NCBI RefSeq assembly: GCF_001642325.1
Contig: NZ_LSFI01000023.1
Span: forward strand, 1-41,516
Length of the DNA: 41,516 nt
Origin: Thermodesulfatator autotrophicus
GTDB lineage: Bacteria > Desulfobacterota > Thermodesulfobacteria > Thermodesulfobacteriales > Thermodesulfatatoraceae
Direction of reading: 5' to 3'
Numbering within the stretch: position 1 is the stretch's first letter; each line of letters opens with the position of its first letter. The translations under genes were made by a program, and so were the position numbers. The notes under the pieces were generated by a model. That model saw only the letters and a program-made list of their open reading frames with translations. It did no database searches and was not told where the DNA came from. This document shows, piece after piece, positions 15,889-24,889 of the stretch.

Positions 15889-17319
15889 CTAGCCTTTGAT
15901 GCACCCCATGGGTAAAAGTTTGGCTACTTTATGAGCAAGGCCTGCCCGATGGGCCACTTCTACTACTTCAATAACGTCTTTATAAGCCTCAGGTGCTTCT
16001 TCCACCAGCCCTCTTTTGGACTTAGCCCGCACAATTATGCCTTTTTTACGAAGTTCAGCTACGATTTGGTCTGCCCGCCAGCGCTTTAGGGCCTGGTGAC
16101 GGCTCATAGTGCGCCCGGCCCCGTGGCAGGCTGAACCAAAGGCCTTTTCTTCACCTTCTTCCGTGCCCACCAGGATATAAGAAGCCGTCCCCATGCTCCC
16201 GCCAATTATTACCGGCTGCCCTACGTGACGATAACGCGCAGGAAGCTCTGGTCTCCCAGGCCCCCAGGCACGGGTAGCTCCTTTGCGATGCACGTAAAGT
16301 TCTTTAACTCTGCCATTAACCTTATGTTTTTCTACCTTGCAGGTGTTATGGCTCACGTCATAAATAACTGTAATCCTTGCCTCAGGAATAATCTCAGCAA
16401 AGACTTCGCGCACAAGGTGAGTGATGACCTGCCGATTAGCCAGGGCACAATTTACACCACAGGCCATAGCCCGGTAATATTGTTCGCCTTCAGGAGACCT
16501 TATGGGCGCACATACGAGTTCCTTTTCTTTGATAGGGATGCCATATTTTTTAGAGGCCTTGGCCAACACTTTGAGATAGTCTGTGGCAATCTGATGTCCA
16601 AGGGCCCGTGAGCCACAGTGAATGGAAATAACTACGTCTCCCACTTCAAGGCCAAAGGCTTCAGCCGCTTCTCGGTGATATATTTCAGCCACATATTGAA
16701 CTTCAAGGTAGTGATTACCAGAACCTAAAGTTCCCACCTGGCGATGCTGCCTTTTTTTGGCCTCAATGGAAACACATTTTGGGTCAGCCCCTGGAAGACA
16801 GCCCTTTTCTTCTATGTATTCAAGGTCTTCTGGCTCCCCATAACCGTTAGCCACCGCCCAGCGAGCCCCGCCTACCAGAACTTCATCTAGCTGACTTATA
16901 GAAAGCTTGATTTTCCCTTCTGAGCCTACACCAGCAGGGATAGTGTGAAAAAGCGCATCAATTAGCTCTTCAAGGACGGGTTCTACCTCTTCGCGCTTAA
17001 GTCCGGTACGCAAAGAGCGCACTCCGCAGGAAATGTCATACCCTACCCCGCCTACAGAAATTATGCCGTCGTCATCTGGATCAAAAGCTGCTACCCCACC
17101 AATAGGAAACCCATAGCCCCAGTGAGCATCTGGCATGGCAATGGAAGCACGCACTATCCCTGGCAAACAGGCCACATTGGTTACCTGCTCGCGTACTTTT
17201 TCGTCCATCTCTTCTATAAGCTTTTTACTGGCAAAAATACGCCCTGGGACTCTCATGGAGCCTTTTCTGGGAATTTCCCATTCATATTCGCTAATCTTTA
17301 CCAAAGATTTGAGTTCCAT
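15889..17319 (-). CDS. rtcB: RtcB RNA-splicing ligase
   Basis: GTP- and Mn2+-dependent ligase joining 2',3'-cyclic phosphate or 3'-phosphate ends to 5'-OH RNA ends. The 476-aa product carries MPDAHWGYGFPIGGVAAF, GGVGYDISCGVRSL (metal Cys), LGSGNHYLEVQ, the His-rich metal region VISIHCGSRALGHQ and YDVSHNTCKVEKH, and HGAGRTMSRHQA with the guanylylated His, ending LLPMGCIKG. The start ATG at 17319 follows GGAGGG and gives the usual N-terminus; an upstream in-frame start at 17337 has no advantage. Monocistronic, divergent from the thiamine-binding gene. No archease is in the window. Confidence 0.95.
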   Translation of the reverse strand: MELKSLVKISEYEWEIPRKGSMRVPGRIFASKKLIEEMDEKVREQVTNVACLPGIVRASIAMPDAHWGYGFPIGGVAAFDPDDDGIISVGGVGYDISCGVRSLRTGLKREEVEPVLEELIDALFHTIPAGVGSEGKIKLSISQLDEVLVGGARWAVANGYGEPEDLEYIEEKGCLPGADPKCVSIEAKKRQHRQVGTLGSGNHYLEVQYVAEIYHREAAEAFGLEVGDVVISIHCGSRALGHQIATDYLKVLAKASKKYGIPIKEKELVCAPIRSPEGEQYYRAMACGVNCALANRQVITHLVREVFAEIIPEARITVIYDVSHNTCKVEKHKVNGRVKELYVHRKGATRAWGPGRPELPARYRHVGQPVIIGGSMGTASYILVGTEEGEEKAFGSACHGAGRTMSRHQALKRWRADQIVAELRKKGIIVRAKSKRGLVEEAPEAYKDVIEVVEVAHRAGLAHKVAKLLPMGCIKG

Positions 17320-17530
17320 ATTATCCCTCCCTCCCAAAATTTTGCCCTACTATTAATGAATAGGGCTATCATTATGCCCCTTTGTCATGTGAAAATGCTC
17401 TCCTAATAATTAGATGATAAGGGCTAGCAGACTTAAAAACAACTACATTTATCCTTTTCAGAAAGGAAACCAAAGATTAAATTTCTTTTTAGAGAAAAGT
17501 CCTTTGCCCAAAATATTTAAGGAGGAAACT
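17320..17530. promoter_or_regulatory. Divergent promoter region between rtcB and the thiamine-binding gene
   Basis: A 211-bp AT-rich gap with divergent genes. SDs are clear on both sides (GGAGGG for rtcB, GGAGG at 17521 for the plus-strand gene). Promoters must lie here but no confident -35/-10 pair could be fixed. Confidence 0.4.
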
Positions 17531-17843
17531 ATGGCCATTATGGAAATAAGCGTTATTCCTCTTGGCACCGGCTCAACAAGCCTTGGACGTTACGTAGCTG
17601 ACATTGAAAAGTATCTCACTGAAAAAAAAAATACCCCACAAACTTACAGATATGGGCACCATTATTGAAGGAGATATAGAGGAACTTTTAAAAATTGTTC
17701 GGGAAGTCCATGAAATACCTTTCAAGGCCGGCGCTAAAAGGGTATATACCGCTCTTAAAATAGATGACCGTCGGGACAAAGAAGTCCACCTTGGTGACAA
17801 AGTAGAACACGTTAAAAAGCACCTAAATGAAACATCTGCCTAA
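17531..17843 (+). pseudogene. MTH1187/YqgV-type thiamine-binding protein, frameshifted at an A10 run
   Basis: Small soluble protein family (PF01910-like) thought to bind thiamine or its precursors. The first frame starts ATG at 17531 after GGAGG: M-A-I-M-E-I-S-V-I-P-L-G-T-G-S, then ...VADIEKYLTEKK, and runs to TGA at 17668. The second frame, entered by dropping one A, gives K-I-P-H-K-L-T-D-M-G-T-I-I-E-G-D ... IDDRRDKEVHLGDKVEHVKKHL to 17843. The junction is a G followed by ten A residues (17622-17631); A9 restores one normal-length 104-aa family member (the span is 313 nt, 3 x 104 + 1). Both halves match the family, so this is one gene. The cause may be transcriptional slippage on A10, a real indel, or a homopolymer error. 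Confidence 0.75.
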
Positions 17844-17958
17844 AATTCTTTTAGCAGTAGGAGGAGGCCTTCTGGCTTACGGCCTCCTCACAGGTGGTTT
17901 TGGTTTTGTGTGGTCAAGGGCTGTTTCGCTTTGTCTTTCCTGTATGGGGCTTGAATGA
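17827..17958 (+). CDS. Small CD1871A-type CxxC membrane peptide
   Basis: A 43-aa protein below the usual ORF cutoff: one hydrophobic segment (ILLAVGGGLLAYGLLTGGF), then [15 protein letters not shown] with the CxxC motif at its C-terminus. That pattern (short, one TM, ...A-I-N-I-C-L-E-C-I-G-x) is that of the CD1871A family of CXXC-motif peptides, which are commonly encoded immediately before a 4Fe-4S NapH-like membrane protein, as here. It overlaps the end of the thiamine-binding gene by 17 bases and its TGA overlaps the ATG of the next gene (ATGA), implying coupled translation. A role in redox relay to the neighbouring ferredoxin protein is inference from context. Confidence 0.75.
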   Translation: MKHLPKILLAVGGGLLAYGLLTGGFGFVWSRAVSLCLSCMGLE

Positions 17959-18878
17959 AACTTCCCAAACGAAAGTTCGTACAGTTATTTTTTGCCCTTT
18001 TAGCCAATACCAATGTCAGCTTTTTGTGGCAAAAGGCCCTTTACCGCGGGCCGTTTAAAGGCGTTTGTTTCCCAGGGCTTAACTGCTATTCCTGCCCGGC
18101 AGCTCTTTTTGCCTGTCCCTTAGGCGCTTTACAGCAATCTTTGGCAAGCCTGAGGCTACTTGGCACCCAGGCCGTCTCAGCCATTACTTATGTAGTTGGA
18201 AGTATTGTACTTTTTGGGCTTTTTATGGGAAGAATCGTATGCGGCTGGGTGTGCCCCTTTGGCCTTCTTCAGGAACTACTTTACAAAATAAGAACGCAAA
18301 AATTTGCCTGTCCCCGTATTCTTTACTACGTAAAATACATCCTGCTCGTTTTTTTTGTGATTGTTTTACCCATAACCCTGGTAAGCGAAATCGGCTACGG
18401 TAAAGTCTGGTTCTGCCGCCTGGTCTGCCCGGCTGGCACTCTTGAGGCCGGTCTCTTTAACCTGGCTCTAAGGCCTGAGCTTTCCGCCCTGGTAAAGAGC
18501 CTTTTTTACTGGAAAATAGCCCTGTTAATCACCGTTCTCACACTTTGCGTATTTTATTTTCGTTTTTTTTGCAAGGTCTTATGCCCCCTTGGCCTTATTT
18601 ACGGACTTTTCAACAAAGTTGGTTTTTTCAAACTCAAGTGGCAAAACAGAGCCTGCCTTGATTGTGATATTTGTGAAAAGGTCTGTCCCATGGGCCTAAA
18701 AATTCCCGAAGAATTGAATAGCGTTGAATGTATTCGGTGCCTTAACTGCTTAAAGGGCTGCCCAGCCAAAGTAATAGAACTTGAATTTTCTCTAATTCTC
18801 ACCGAAAGATTTGACTCTCGTAAAAGTATTGGTAAAAGAAAATTATGCGCAAAGACGGACGAAGGCCTGACCAAATAA
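17955..18878 (+). CDS. NapH-like 4Fe-4S membrane ferredoxin
   Basis: A 307-aa polytopic membrane protein with several TM helices and cysteine clusters: [65 protein letters not shown] (the CxxxCP motif of NapH/CcoG relatives) and a C-terminal pair of ferredoxin 4Fe-4S sites [14 protein letters not shown] and [13 protein letters not shown]. The family passes electrons between quinone or membrane donors and periplasmic or cytoplasmic acceptors. It follows the CxxC peptide in an overlapping arrangement, which supports a joint redox function; the terminal partner is not in the window. The C-terminus overlaps the rph start by 34 bases. Confidence 0.85.
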   Translation: MKLPKRKFVQLFFALLANTNVSFLWQKALYRGPFKGVCFPGLNCYSCPAALFACPLGALQQSLASLRLLGTQAVSAITYVVGSIVLFGLFMGRIVCGWVCPFGLLQELLYKIRTQKFACPRILYYVKYILLVFFVIVLPITLVSEIGYGKVWFCRLVCPAGTLEAGLFNLALRPELSALVKSLFYWKIALLITVLTLCVFYFRFFCKVLCPLGLIYGLFNKVGFFKLKWQNRACLDCDICEKVCPMGLKIPEELNSVECIRCLNCLKGCPAKVIELEFSLILTERFDSRKSIGKRKLCAKTDEGLTK

Positions 18879-19561
18879 GGCCGGTAAAAATAACGCCTCA
18901 TTACTTAAAGTACGCAGAAGGCTCGGTGCTCATGGAGCTTGGCGAAACCAAAGTTATTTGCAGCGTCTCGGTAGAAGATAAAGTTCCTCCCTTTCTTAAG
19001 GACACTGGCATGGGCTGGATAACCGCTGAGTACGCCATGCTTCCCCGCTCAACACACCAGCGCACCCCGCGTGAAAGTGCTACCGGCAAAAAGGGGCGCT
19101 CTTATGAAATCCAGCGCCTCATCGGCCGCTCGCTTCGGGCCGTGGTGGACCTTGCACTTCTCGGTGAGAGGACTTTCTGGATTGACTGCGACGTTATGCA
19201 GGCAGATGGCGGCACGCGCACAGCTTCTATTACTGGTGCCTGGGTGGCCCTGGCCCTTGCCTTCAGAAAACTCTTAAAAGAAGGCCTCCTTGCCCAGAAC
19301 CCAATGAAATATCAGCTTGCCGCCATAAGCTGCGGGCAGGTGGGAGGCGAAGTGCTGCTTGACTTAAACTACGACGAAGACTCTTTAGCTGAAATTGACG
19401 CCAACTTTGTTATGACAGCCGAAGGACACATAGTTGAGATTCAAACCACCGCGGAAAAAGAGCCCTTTCCCTGGGAAACATTTGAAAAAATGAAAAATTT
19501 GGCCTTAAAAGGCATAAAAGAACTTACCCAAATTCAGCAAAAGGTGCTTGAAAATGCCTAA
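18845..19561 (+). CDS. rph: Ribonuclease PH
   Basis: Phosphorolytic 3'-5' exoribonuclease that trims tRNA 3' ends. The 238-aa product begins [42 protein letters not shown] and has the RNase PH landmarks: [72 protein letters not shown] and the C-terminal [11 protein letters not shown]. The start overlaps the NapH-like gene and its end overlaps rdgB by eight bases, a common rph-rdgB pairing in bacteria. Confidence 0.95.
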   Translation: MRKDGRRPDQIRPVKITPHYLKYAEGSVLMELGETKVICSVSVEDKVPPFLKDTGMGWITAEYAMLPRSTHQRTPRESATGKKGRSYEIQRLIGRSLRAVVDLALLGERTFWIDCDVMQADGGTRTASITGAWVALALAFRKLLKEGLLAQNPMKYQLAAISCGQVGGEVLLDLNYDEDSLAEIDANFVMTAEGHIVEIQTTAEKEPFPWETFEKMKNLALKGIKELTQIQQKVLENA

Positions 19562-20165
19562 AAAGATACTGGTGCTGGCCACAAGAAATCCAGGTAAAGT
19601 TAAAGAGATTAAAGCCTATCTTGAAGACCTTCCGGTAGAAGTTAAAAGCCTTGCTGACTTTCCCGGGACTCCAGAGGTAGAAGAAACAGGGAAAACTTTT
19701 TTTGAAAACGCCTTCAAAAAGGCCAAAGAAATAGCCGAAGCCACTGGCCATCTGGCCTTGGCTGATGACTCAGGCCTTGAGGTAGATGCCCTGGGTGGTG
19801 CTCCAGGGGTATATTCAGCTAGATACGCCGGCACCCACGGAGATGACCAGAAAAACATAGAAAAATTACTCCAAGAACTTGAAGGCGTACCTCTAGACAA
19901 GCGCACAGCCAGGTTTAAGTGCGTTATGGTGGTATATCACCCGAGCGGCAAGTGGTTTTCAGCTGAAGGCGTGTGGGAAGGGCTAATTTCCCTTGAACCC
20001 AGGGGAGAAAAAGGCTTTGGTTATGACCCGATATTTTTGATTCCAGAACTTGGTAAAACCGCTGCTGAACTCCCCATTGAAGAAAAAAACAAACTTAGTC
20101 ATCGGGGCAAGGCCCTGGCCGAAGTGAAGGCAAAACTTCCTTCTTTTCTTAAGGAAATAGAATAG
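19554..20165 (+). CDS. rdgB: XTP/dITP diphosphatase (RdgB/HAM1)
   Basis: Removes non-canonical purine triphosphates (XTP, ITP, dITP) from the nucleotide pool. The 203-aa product has the family N-terminus [61 protein letters not shown] (catalytic Asp pair) and [20 protein letters not shown] with the terminal SHRGKALA. The ATG at 19554 overlaps rph; a TTG six bases earlier is possible but less likely, as an AAGGTG SD fits the ATG. It ends the rph-rdgB unit, followed by the tRNA promoter. Confidence 0.95.
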   Translation: MPKKILVLATRNPGKVKEIKAYLEDLPVEVKSLADFPGTPEVEETGKTFFENAFKKAKEIAEATGHLALADDSGLEVDALGGAPGVYSARYAGTHGDDQKNIEKLLQELEGVPLDKRTARFKCVMVVYHPSGKWFSAEGVWEGLISLEPRGEKGFGYDPIFLIPELGKTAAELPIEEKNKLSHRGKALAEVKAKLPSFLKEIE

Positions 20166-20187
20166 TTTTTTAAAGCCTCTCAGGCCC

Positions 20188-20215
20188 TTGCAAATACCTG
20201 TAACTAATTTATATT
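20188..20215 (+). promoter_or_regulatory. Sigma70-type promoter for tRNA-Val
   Basis: TTGCAA (20188-20193), a 16-bp spacer, then TATATT (20210-20215), ending 10 bases before the tRNA 5' end. The boxes are close to consensus; start point not determined. Confidence 0.5.
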
Positions 20216-20225
20216 GAAACCCGGT

Positions 20226-20300
20226 GGGCGGTTAGCTCAGTGGTAGAGCGTCATCCTCACACGGTGGAAGTCGCTGGTTCGAATCCAGCACCGCCCACCA
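20226..20300 (+). tRNA. tRNA-Val (anticodon CAC)
   Basis: Cloverleaf by eye: acceptor GGGCGGT / ACCGCCC, D-arm GCTC-AGTGGTA-GAGC, anticodon arm TCATC-CTCACAC-GGTGG giving CAC (reads GTG, Val), T-arm GCTGG-TTCGAAT-CCAGC, discriminator A and encoded CCA. The anticodon stem has G-U type pairs. A T7 run at 20304-20311 follows. Confidence 0.92.
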
Positions 20301-20335
20301 AATTTTTTTAAATTTTTAAAAAGTAATATAGACAA

Positions 20336-20361
20336 GGCACCTCCTTGCTCCGCAAGGGGCC
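20336..20361 (+). promoter_or_regulatory. Candidate S6:S18 leader hairpin upstream of rpsF
   Basis: GGCACC-T-CCTTGC-TCC-GCAAGG-GGCC folds as a hairpin (CCTTGC/GCAAGG) with a CCG triplet at the loop and a flanking CC/GG pair, 28 bases before rpsF. The known S6:S18 leader motif has a bulged or loop CCG that the S6:S18 complex binds for autoregulation. I infer the same here; it lacks a T-run, so it is not a terminator. Confidence 0.4.
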
Positions 20362-20388
20362 TAAAACTAAGTCCAGAAGGAGGAAAGT

Positions 20389-20712
20389 ATGGCAGAAAAG
20401 TTACGCAAGTATGAAACTCTTTTTGTCATCCACCCTGATCACCTTGACGCTAAAGATGAAATCGTAGAAAAGGTTTCCCAAATTATCCAGCAGGACGGCG
20501 GTGAAGTCCTAAAACAGGACGACTGGGGACTCAGAAAGCTCGCCTATCCCATTGAGAAAAAGCGCCAAGGTTATTATTACCTCATGGAATTTGCCGCACC
20601 TGCCCAAACCCCGCCCAAGCTTGAGCAGAATTTCCGCATAGACGAAAGGATCATACGGTTTATTGTGGTCAAACTTGATGAAAAATACGAACCCGAAAAT
20701 TTAGCCGCTTAA
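20389..20712 (+). CDS. rpsF: 30S ribosomal protein S6
   Basis: Ribosomal protein of the 30S platform that binds 16S rRNA with S18. The 107-aa product reads [63 protein letters not shown], the standard S6 ferredoxin-like fold signature, with [14 protein letters not shown] at the end. ATG follows GGAGGAAAGT. It opens rpsF-rpsR-rplI, transcribed after a leader hairpin. The usual ssb gene between rpsF and rpsR is absent here; ssb lies elsewhere, at 25.4 kb. Confidence 0.97.
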   Translation: MAEKLRKYETLFVIHPDHLDAKDEIVEKVSQIIQQDGGEVLKQDDWGLRKLAYPIEKKRQGYYYLMEFAAPAQTPPKLEQNFRIDERIIRFIVVKLDEKYEPENLAA

Positions 20713-20723
20713 AGGAGGAAGAC

Positions 20724-20999
20724 ATGGCTAACGAAACTCAGAGCACGGTAAGACGCCGTCGGTTTTATCCGCGTAAGAAAATATGCCGCTTTTGTGCTGA
20801 CCCCAATCTTAAGATTGACTATAAAGAACCTGAAATACTCAAGGCTTTCATCACCGAAAGGGGTAAAATTATCCCCCGTCGGCAAACTGGCACCTGCGCT
20901 AAACATCAGCGCCAGTTAACTACCGCTATTAAACGGGCTCGTATTATGGCCCTTTTACCCTTTATTGCTGACATTGAAGACGAAGAGTTTGTGAGATAG
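20724..20999 (+). CDS. rpsR: 30S ribosomal protein S18
   Basis: Partner of S6 on the 30S platform. The 91-aa protein has the S18 core: [71 protein letters not shown]. The cysteines C23-x2-C26 and C60, with H63, keep a zinc-binding version seen in many thermophiles. It follows rpsF with an SD GGAGGAAGAC and precedes rplI by nine bases. Confidence 0.97.
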   Translation: MANETQSTVRRRRFYPRKKICRFCADPNLKIDYKEPEILKAFITERGKIIPRRQTGTCAKHQRQLTTAIKRARIMALLPFIADIEDEEFVR

Positions 21000-21008
21000 G
21001 AGGTTAAC

Positions 21009-21455
21009 ATGCAGGTTATCCTTAAAGAATATGTCCCCAACTTAGGTGCCCCTGGAGACGTAGTCACCGTTAAACCAGGGTATGCCCGCAATTATTTAAT
21101 TCCCAAAGGCCTGGCTATTCCGGCCAGCAAAAAGAGTCTTAAGGCTATAGAAAGAGAACGCCAGATAATCCTTGCCAAAGCCGAAAGAATTCGCCGCAAG
21201 CTCATGTCTGAGGCTGAACGCTTAAACGAAGTAGAACTTGAAATTCCACAGCGCGTGGTAGAAGAAGACCGCCTTTACGGTTCTGTTTCAGCCACAGAGA
21301 TAGTCAACGCTTTAAAAGAAAAGGGTTTTGAAATCACTAAAAAACAGGTCCTTCTTGAAGAGCCTATCAAAAAACTGGGAGAATATATCGTTCCTATTAA
21401 ACTTTCAGCTGATGTTACCGCTCACATCAAAGTTAAAGTTGTGCCTTTAAGCTAA
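21009..21455 (+). CDS. rplI: 50S ribosomal protein L9
   Basis: Binds 23S rRNA and helps frame maintenance. The 148-aa chain has the N-terminal domain MQVILKEYVPNLGAPGDVVTVKPGYARNYLIPKGLAIPAS, the long linking helix (about 40-75) and the C-terminal domain with RLYGSVSATEIVNALKEKGFEITKKQVLLEEPIKKLGEYIVPIKL. SD AGGAGGT. It ends the ribosomal operon; a terminator follows within about 10 bases. Confidence 0.97.
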   Translation: MQVILKEYVPNLGAPGDVVTVKPGYARNYLIPKGLAIPASKKSLKAIERERQIILAKAERIRRKLMSEAERLNEVELEIPQRVVEEDRLYGSVSATEIVNALKEKGFEITKKQVLLEEPIKKLGEYIVPIKLSADVTAHIKVKVVPLS

Positions 21456-21465
21456 TTTGCCAGTC

Positions 21466-21490
21466 AAAGAGGGGCTAATTGCCCCTCTTT
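21466..21490. terminator. Bidirectional intrinsic terminator between rplI and smc
   Basis: Ten-base perfect inverted repeat AAAGAGGGGC / GCCCCTCTTT around TAATT, with T-run continuing on the plus strand and A/T-rich run on the minus strand. It serves convergent rplI and smc. Confidence 0.85.
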
Positions 21491-21496
21491 TTCCAT

Positions 21497-24400
21497 TTAA
21501 GAAAGCGAAACACTCACTATTTTTGACACGCCTTTTTCTTCCATGGTCACCCCGATGAGAAGGTCAGCGTGCTCCATTACCCGTTTATTATGAGTTACCA
21601 GAATTATCTGGGAATATCGGGCTAGCTCCCTTAGTAAACGTATGAATTTTTCGGTATTGGCTTCATCAAGGGGAGCGTCAACTTCGTCAAGAATACAAAA
21701 AGGCCCTGGTTTGACCAGATAAAAGGCACAAAGTACAGCTAAAGCGGTAAGCGCCTTTTCCCCTCCTGAAAGCATGGAAAGATGCCTTATGGGTTTGCCT
21801 GGTAGTTTCACGGCCAGGTCAAGTCCCGCCTCAAGAGGGTCATCACTTTCTGTAAACTTAAGTTCTGCCTGCCCCCCCTCAAAAAGTAAGGGGAAAATTT
21901 CACCAAGTTTTTTATTGGCTGCTAAAAGGGCCTCTTTTAGCTTTTCGCGACAGGTGCGATCTATTTGCTTGAGAGCCGAAATTAAATCACTTATAGCCTT
22001 CTCTAAGTCAGCCTTTTGCTCTACGAGAAAATTTTTTCTTTCTTCAGTTTTGGCAAGCTCTTCTACGGCCTGAAGATTTACCGGACCAAAAGAATTTAAC
22101 TCCTCTTTTTTTCTTTTTAGCGCTTTTTCCAGCTCTACCAAAGAGACTTTGTCAGTATCTTCATTTAAAGGTAAATAAACATCAAATTGTTCCTGGGCCT
22201 GCTGTTTTAAGTGGCTAAGAATTAACTCTATTTCCGCCAGATCTATTTCCAGGCGATGTAGTTTCTTTTCTTTTTGGTCTCTTTTTCTCTCAAGTTCCTC
22301 CAGATTTTTAAGAAGTTCTTTCAGACTATCATCTGTTTTAAGATAAACTTCTTCATTTTCATTGAGCTCGCTTAACAACTTTTCCTGTTTTTCTTTTAAA
22401 CGGTCAATTTCTTCTTTTAAAGCAGATATTTTTTTCTTAATACTTTTTAATTTTTCTTCATGAATTTTTCTTTCTTCTTTTAGTTTTTCTAGATCTCTTT
22501 TTAGATTAACTTCTTCCTGAAGAAGTCTTTTTTCTTCATTCATTAATTGCTTTAGTTTTTCCTGTTCAGCAGAAAGCCTTAATTCAATTTCTCTAATTGT
22601 TGACAAAATATGTTTAAATTTTTGACTTTTTATCTTTAAAATTTCCTCTTTTTTTCTTAATTCTTCATCTAATCTTTCTTTCTCTTGTTCTAAAAGTTCT
22701 AAGTTTATCTTTTCAAGTTCCTTATAAATTTGGGTTATTTTTTGTTTATTTTCTTCTCTTCTCTTTTCTAAAAAGTCTTTATTTTGAATTATCTTTTCGA
22801 TATCAAGACTTATTTTTCTAATAAAGCTGTCGTCTTTTTTTATTTCTTCTTCATTCTGTTTTGTTAGATTAAGATTTTTTTGTAGCTTTGACTTTAACTC
22901 AATAATATTTTTTTCTAAATTTTTTAACCTTTCTTCGCTTTCTTTTAATTCGCTTTTAAGAACAGGTAAAATTTTTAATTTTTCATCTAATTCTCTTTTG
23001 TATTTTAACAAACTTGGCAATACCTTTCCCCTAAGGCGAAAAATACCTTCAGGCTCCCACAAATCTCCTTGAGGAGTAACAATAGTTTGTTCTTCCTCTA
23101 AATTAATATCCTCTTTAAGACTTATATTTTTAATCTTTTCTTTTAAAAGAAGGGCTGGATTTTTAGTATGGACAATTAAACAAGGAAGATTTTCCTCCTT
23201 TAAGAAATTTATAGCTTTTTTACAAATATCTTTGTCTTGAAAATAAAGGGCTTCTAAGATTTCAGGAAAGGCTAACTCAGCAATTTTTTCTTCTTCAGGA
23301 GTCAATTTTATTATTTCAAAGATACTTTCTATCTTTAAACCTCTAGCATTTAAAACTTTTGCCGCCTTTGATTTTCTAGCTTTTATAGTATTTTCTAACC
23401 ATTCTATCTCTGAATTAGTTTCTTTTACTTTCAAACGAAGTTTTGAAGCTTCTTCCTGCTCTTTTTCCAGAAAATTTTTATTGTTTTCTATTTTTTCTTC
23501 AAGTTCTTTTAGAGTTAAAGCCAAGCTTTCTTGTTGCTTCAATAATTTTCTTTTTTTCTCCTCTAAAAATGACTTCTTTTCTAATTTTTTTTGATAATCT
23601 TTTTTAAGATTTTCTAGTTCTTTTTCTATGTTTTTAACTTCGCATAAAAATTTTTCTAACCTTTTTTCTAGATCTTTTTTCGTTTTTTTCTTCTCTTCTA
23701 ATTGATATTTTATTTTAAAAACCTTTTCTTTAATCTCCTTTATATTGTTTTCTATTTTTATTTTTTCTTCTACAAAAGTCTGCTTGTTTTCTTTTACCTT
23801 GTTAAGTTCTTTTCTCTTTTCCTCTAAGAATTGACAAATATATTTCTTTTCACTTTTTATTTCTACCAATCTTTTTTTAATAAAGTCTAACCTCTCCTTT
23901 TTACCTGCTATTTTTTCTTCGATTTTAATAAGTTTTTGACCCAGACTACTTTCTTCTTTAAGTAGTTCATAATATCTTTTTTCAGTCTCCCTTATCTCTT
24001 TTTCAAGGGCGTTTACTTCAGTTTTAAGGGTTTTTATTTTTTCCTTTAGCAAGAAAACTAAGGCTTCTTTTTCTTGTTTTTTAGATTCAAGATGATTTAT
24101 TTCTTCTAAAATAGCGTTAACTTCTTCGTTAATATTTTTAACTTTTGCTAAAACTTTCTGGTGTTTAACTTCTTGTTCTCTAAATTGAATATTGAATTTT
24201 TTAAGACTTAAATTTCTTATCTCTTCTTGGAGGGTTAGATATTTCTGGGCTTTTTCAGCCTGAACTTTTAGTTCTTCCAGGCGATTTTCTACCTCTAATA
24301 AAATATCTTTTACACGATTGAGGTTTTCTTTGGTCTTAGAAAGCTGTTTTTCTGTTTCTTCTTTTTTGAGTTTAAAACGGGCAATGCCTGCCAGCTCTTC

Positions 24401-24889
24401 TAAAAAACGGCGTCTTTCCTTAGGGCTAAGTTCTAGAAACTGAGAAACTCTTCCCTGGTCAATAATACCGTAGCCCCTGGCGTGGACCCCGGTATCAAGG
24501 AAAAGATAAACAATATCTTTTAAACGGCACGGCCGGTTGTTGAGATAAAACTCACTCTCTCCATCCCGGTAAAGACGCCTGGCTACAGAAATTTCGCTAA
24601 GTTTAGCTAAGTCCCTAGGGCCTTCGTTCTGGTCACTCTCAAGGACGAGCTTAACTTCAGCAAAATCTGGACGATGGCCATTTTCGCCGGCATAAATAAG
24701 GTCTGTCATCTCTCTTACACGTAAAAACCTCGGGTTTTGTTCTCCCAGAATCCAGCGTAGGGCGTCCACCAGATTACTTTTGCCACAGCCATTAGGGCCT
24801 ACAATGGCAGAGATCCCGGCGGGAAAAACTATGTTTATCTTTTTGGGGAAAGATTTAAAGCCAAAAATTTCTAAGCGCTTTATTCTCAT
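21497..24889 (-). CDS. smc: Chromosome segregation ATPase SMC
   Basis: Condensin core subunit for chromosome organisation. The 1130-aa protein has the N-terminal head with Walker A GPNGCGKSNLVDALRWILGEQ (about 32-50), two very long charged coiled coils, a hinge (about 500-640, around NARGLKIESIFEIIKLTPEEEKIAELAFPE), and the C-terminal head with LSMLSGGEKALTALAVLCAFYLVKPGPFCILDEVDAPLDEANTEKF (signature plus Walker B). The coil DNA is strongly A-rich on the coding strand, with runs of Lys/Glu codons, so its local composition differs from the flanking genes without implying transfer. No scpA or scpB is in the window. Confidence 0.96.
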   Translation of the reverse strand: MRIKRLEIFGFKSFPKKINIVFPAGISAIVGPNGCGKSNLVDALRWILGEQNPRFLRVREMTDLIYAGENGHRPDFAEVKLVLESDQNEGPRDLAKLSEISVARRLYRDGESEFYLNNRPCRLKDIVYLFLDTGVHARGYGIIDQGRVSQFLELSPKERRRFLEELAGIARFKLKKEETEKQLSKTKENLNRVKDILLEVENRLEELKVQAEKAQKYLTLQEEIRNLSLKKFNIQFREQEVKHQKVLAKVKNINEEVNAILEEINHLESKKQEKEALVFLLKEKIKTLKTEVNALEKEIRETEKRYYELLKEESSLGQKLIKIEEKIAGKKERLDFIKKRLVEIKSEKKYICQFLEEKRKELNKVKENKQTFVEEKIKIENNIKEIKEKVFKIKYQLEEKKKTKKDLEKRLEKFLCEVKNIEKELENLKKDYQKKLEKKSFLEEKKRKLLKQQESLALTLKELEEKIENNKNFLEKEQEEASKLRLKVKETNSEIEWLENTIKARKSKAAKVLNARGLKIESIFEIIKLTPEEEKIAELAFPEILEALYFQDKDICKKAINFLKEENLPCLIVHTKNPALLLKEKIKNISLKEDINLEEEQTIVTPQGDLWEPEGIFRLRGKVLPSLLKYKRELDEKLKILPVLKSELKESEERLKNLEKNIIELKSKLQKNLNLTKQNEEEIKKDDSFIRKISLDIEKIIQNKDFLEKRREENKQKITQIYKELEKINLELLEQEKERLDEELRKKEEILKIKSQKFKHILSTIREIELRLSAEQEKLKQLMNEEKRLLQEEVNLKRDLEKLKEERKIHEEKLKSIKKKISALKEEIDRLKEKQEKLLSELNENEEVYLKTDDSLKELLKNLEELERKRDQKEKKLHRLEIDLAEIELILSHLKQQAQEQFDVYLPLNEDTDKVSLVELEKALKRKKEELNSFGPVNLQAVEELAKTEERKNFLVEQKADLEKAISDLISALKQIDRTCREKLKEALLAANKKLGEIFPLLFEGGQAELKFTESDDPLEAGLDLAVKLPGKPIRHLSMLSGGEKALTALAVLCAFYLVKPGPFCILDEVDAPLDEANTEKFIRLLRELARYSQIILVTHNKRVMEHADLLIGVTMEEKGVSKIVSVSLS

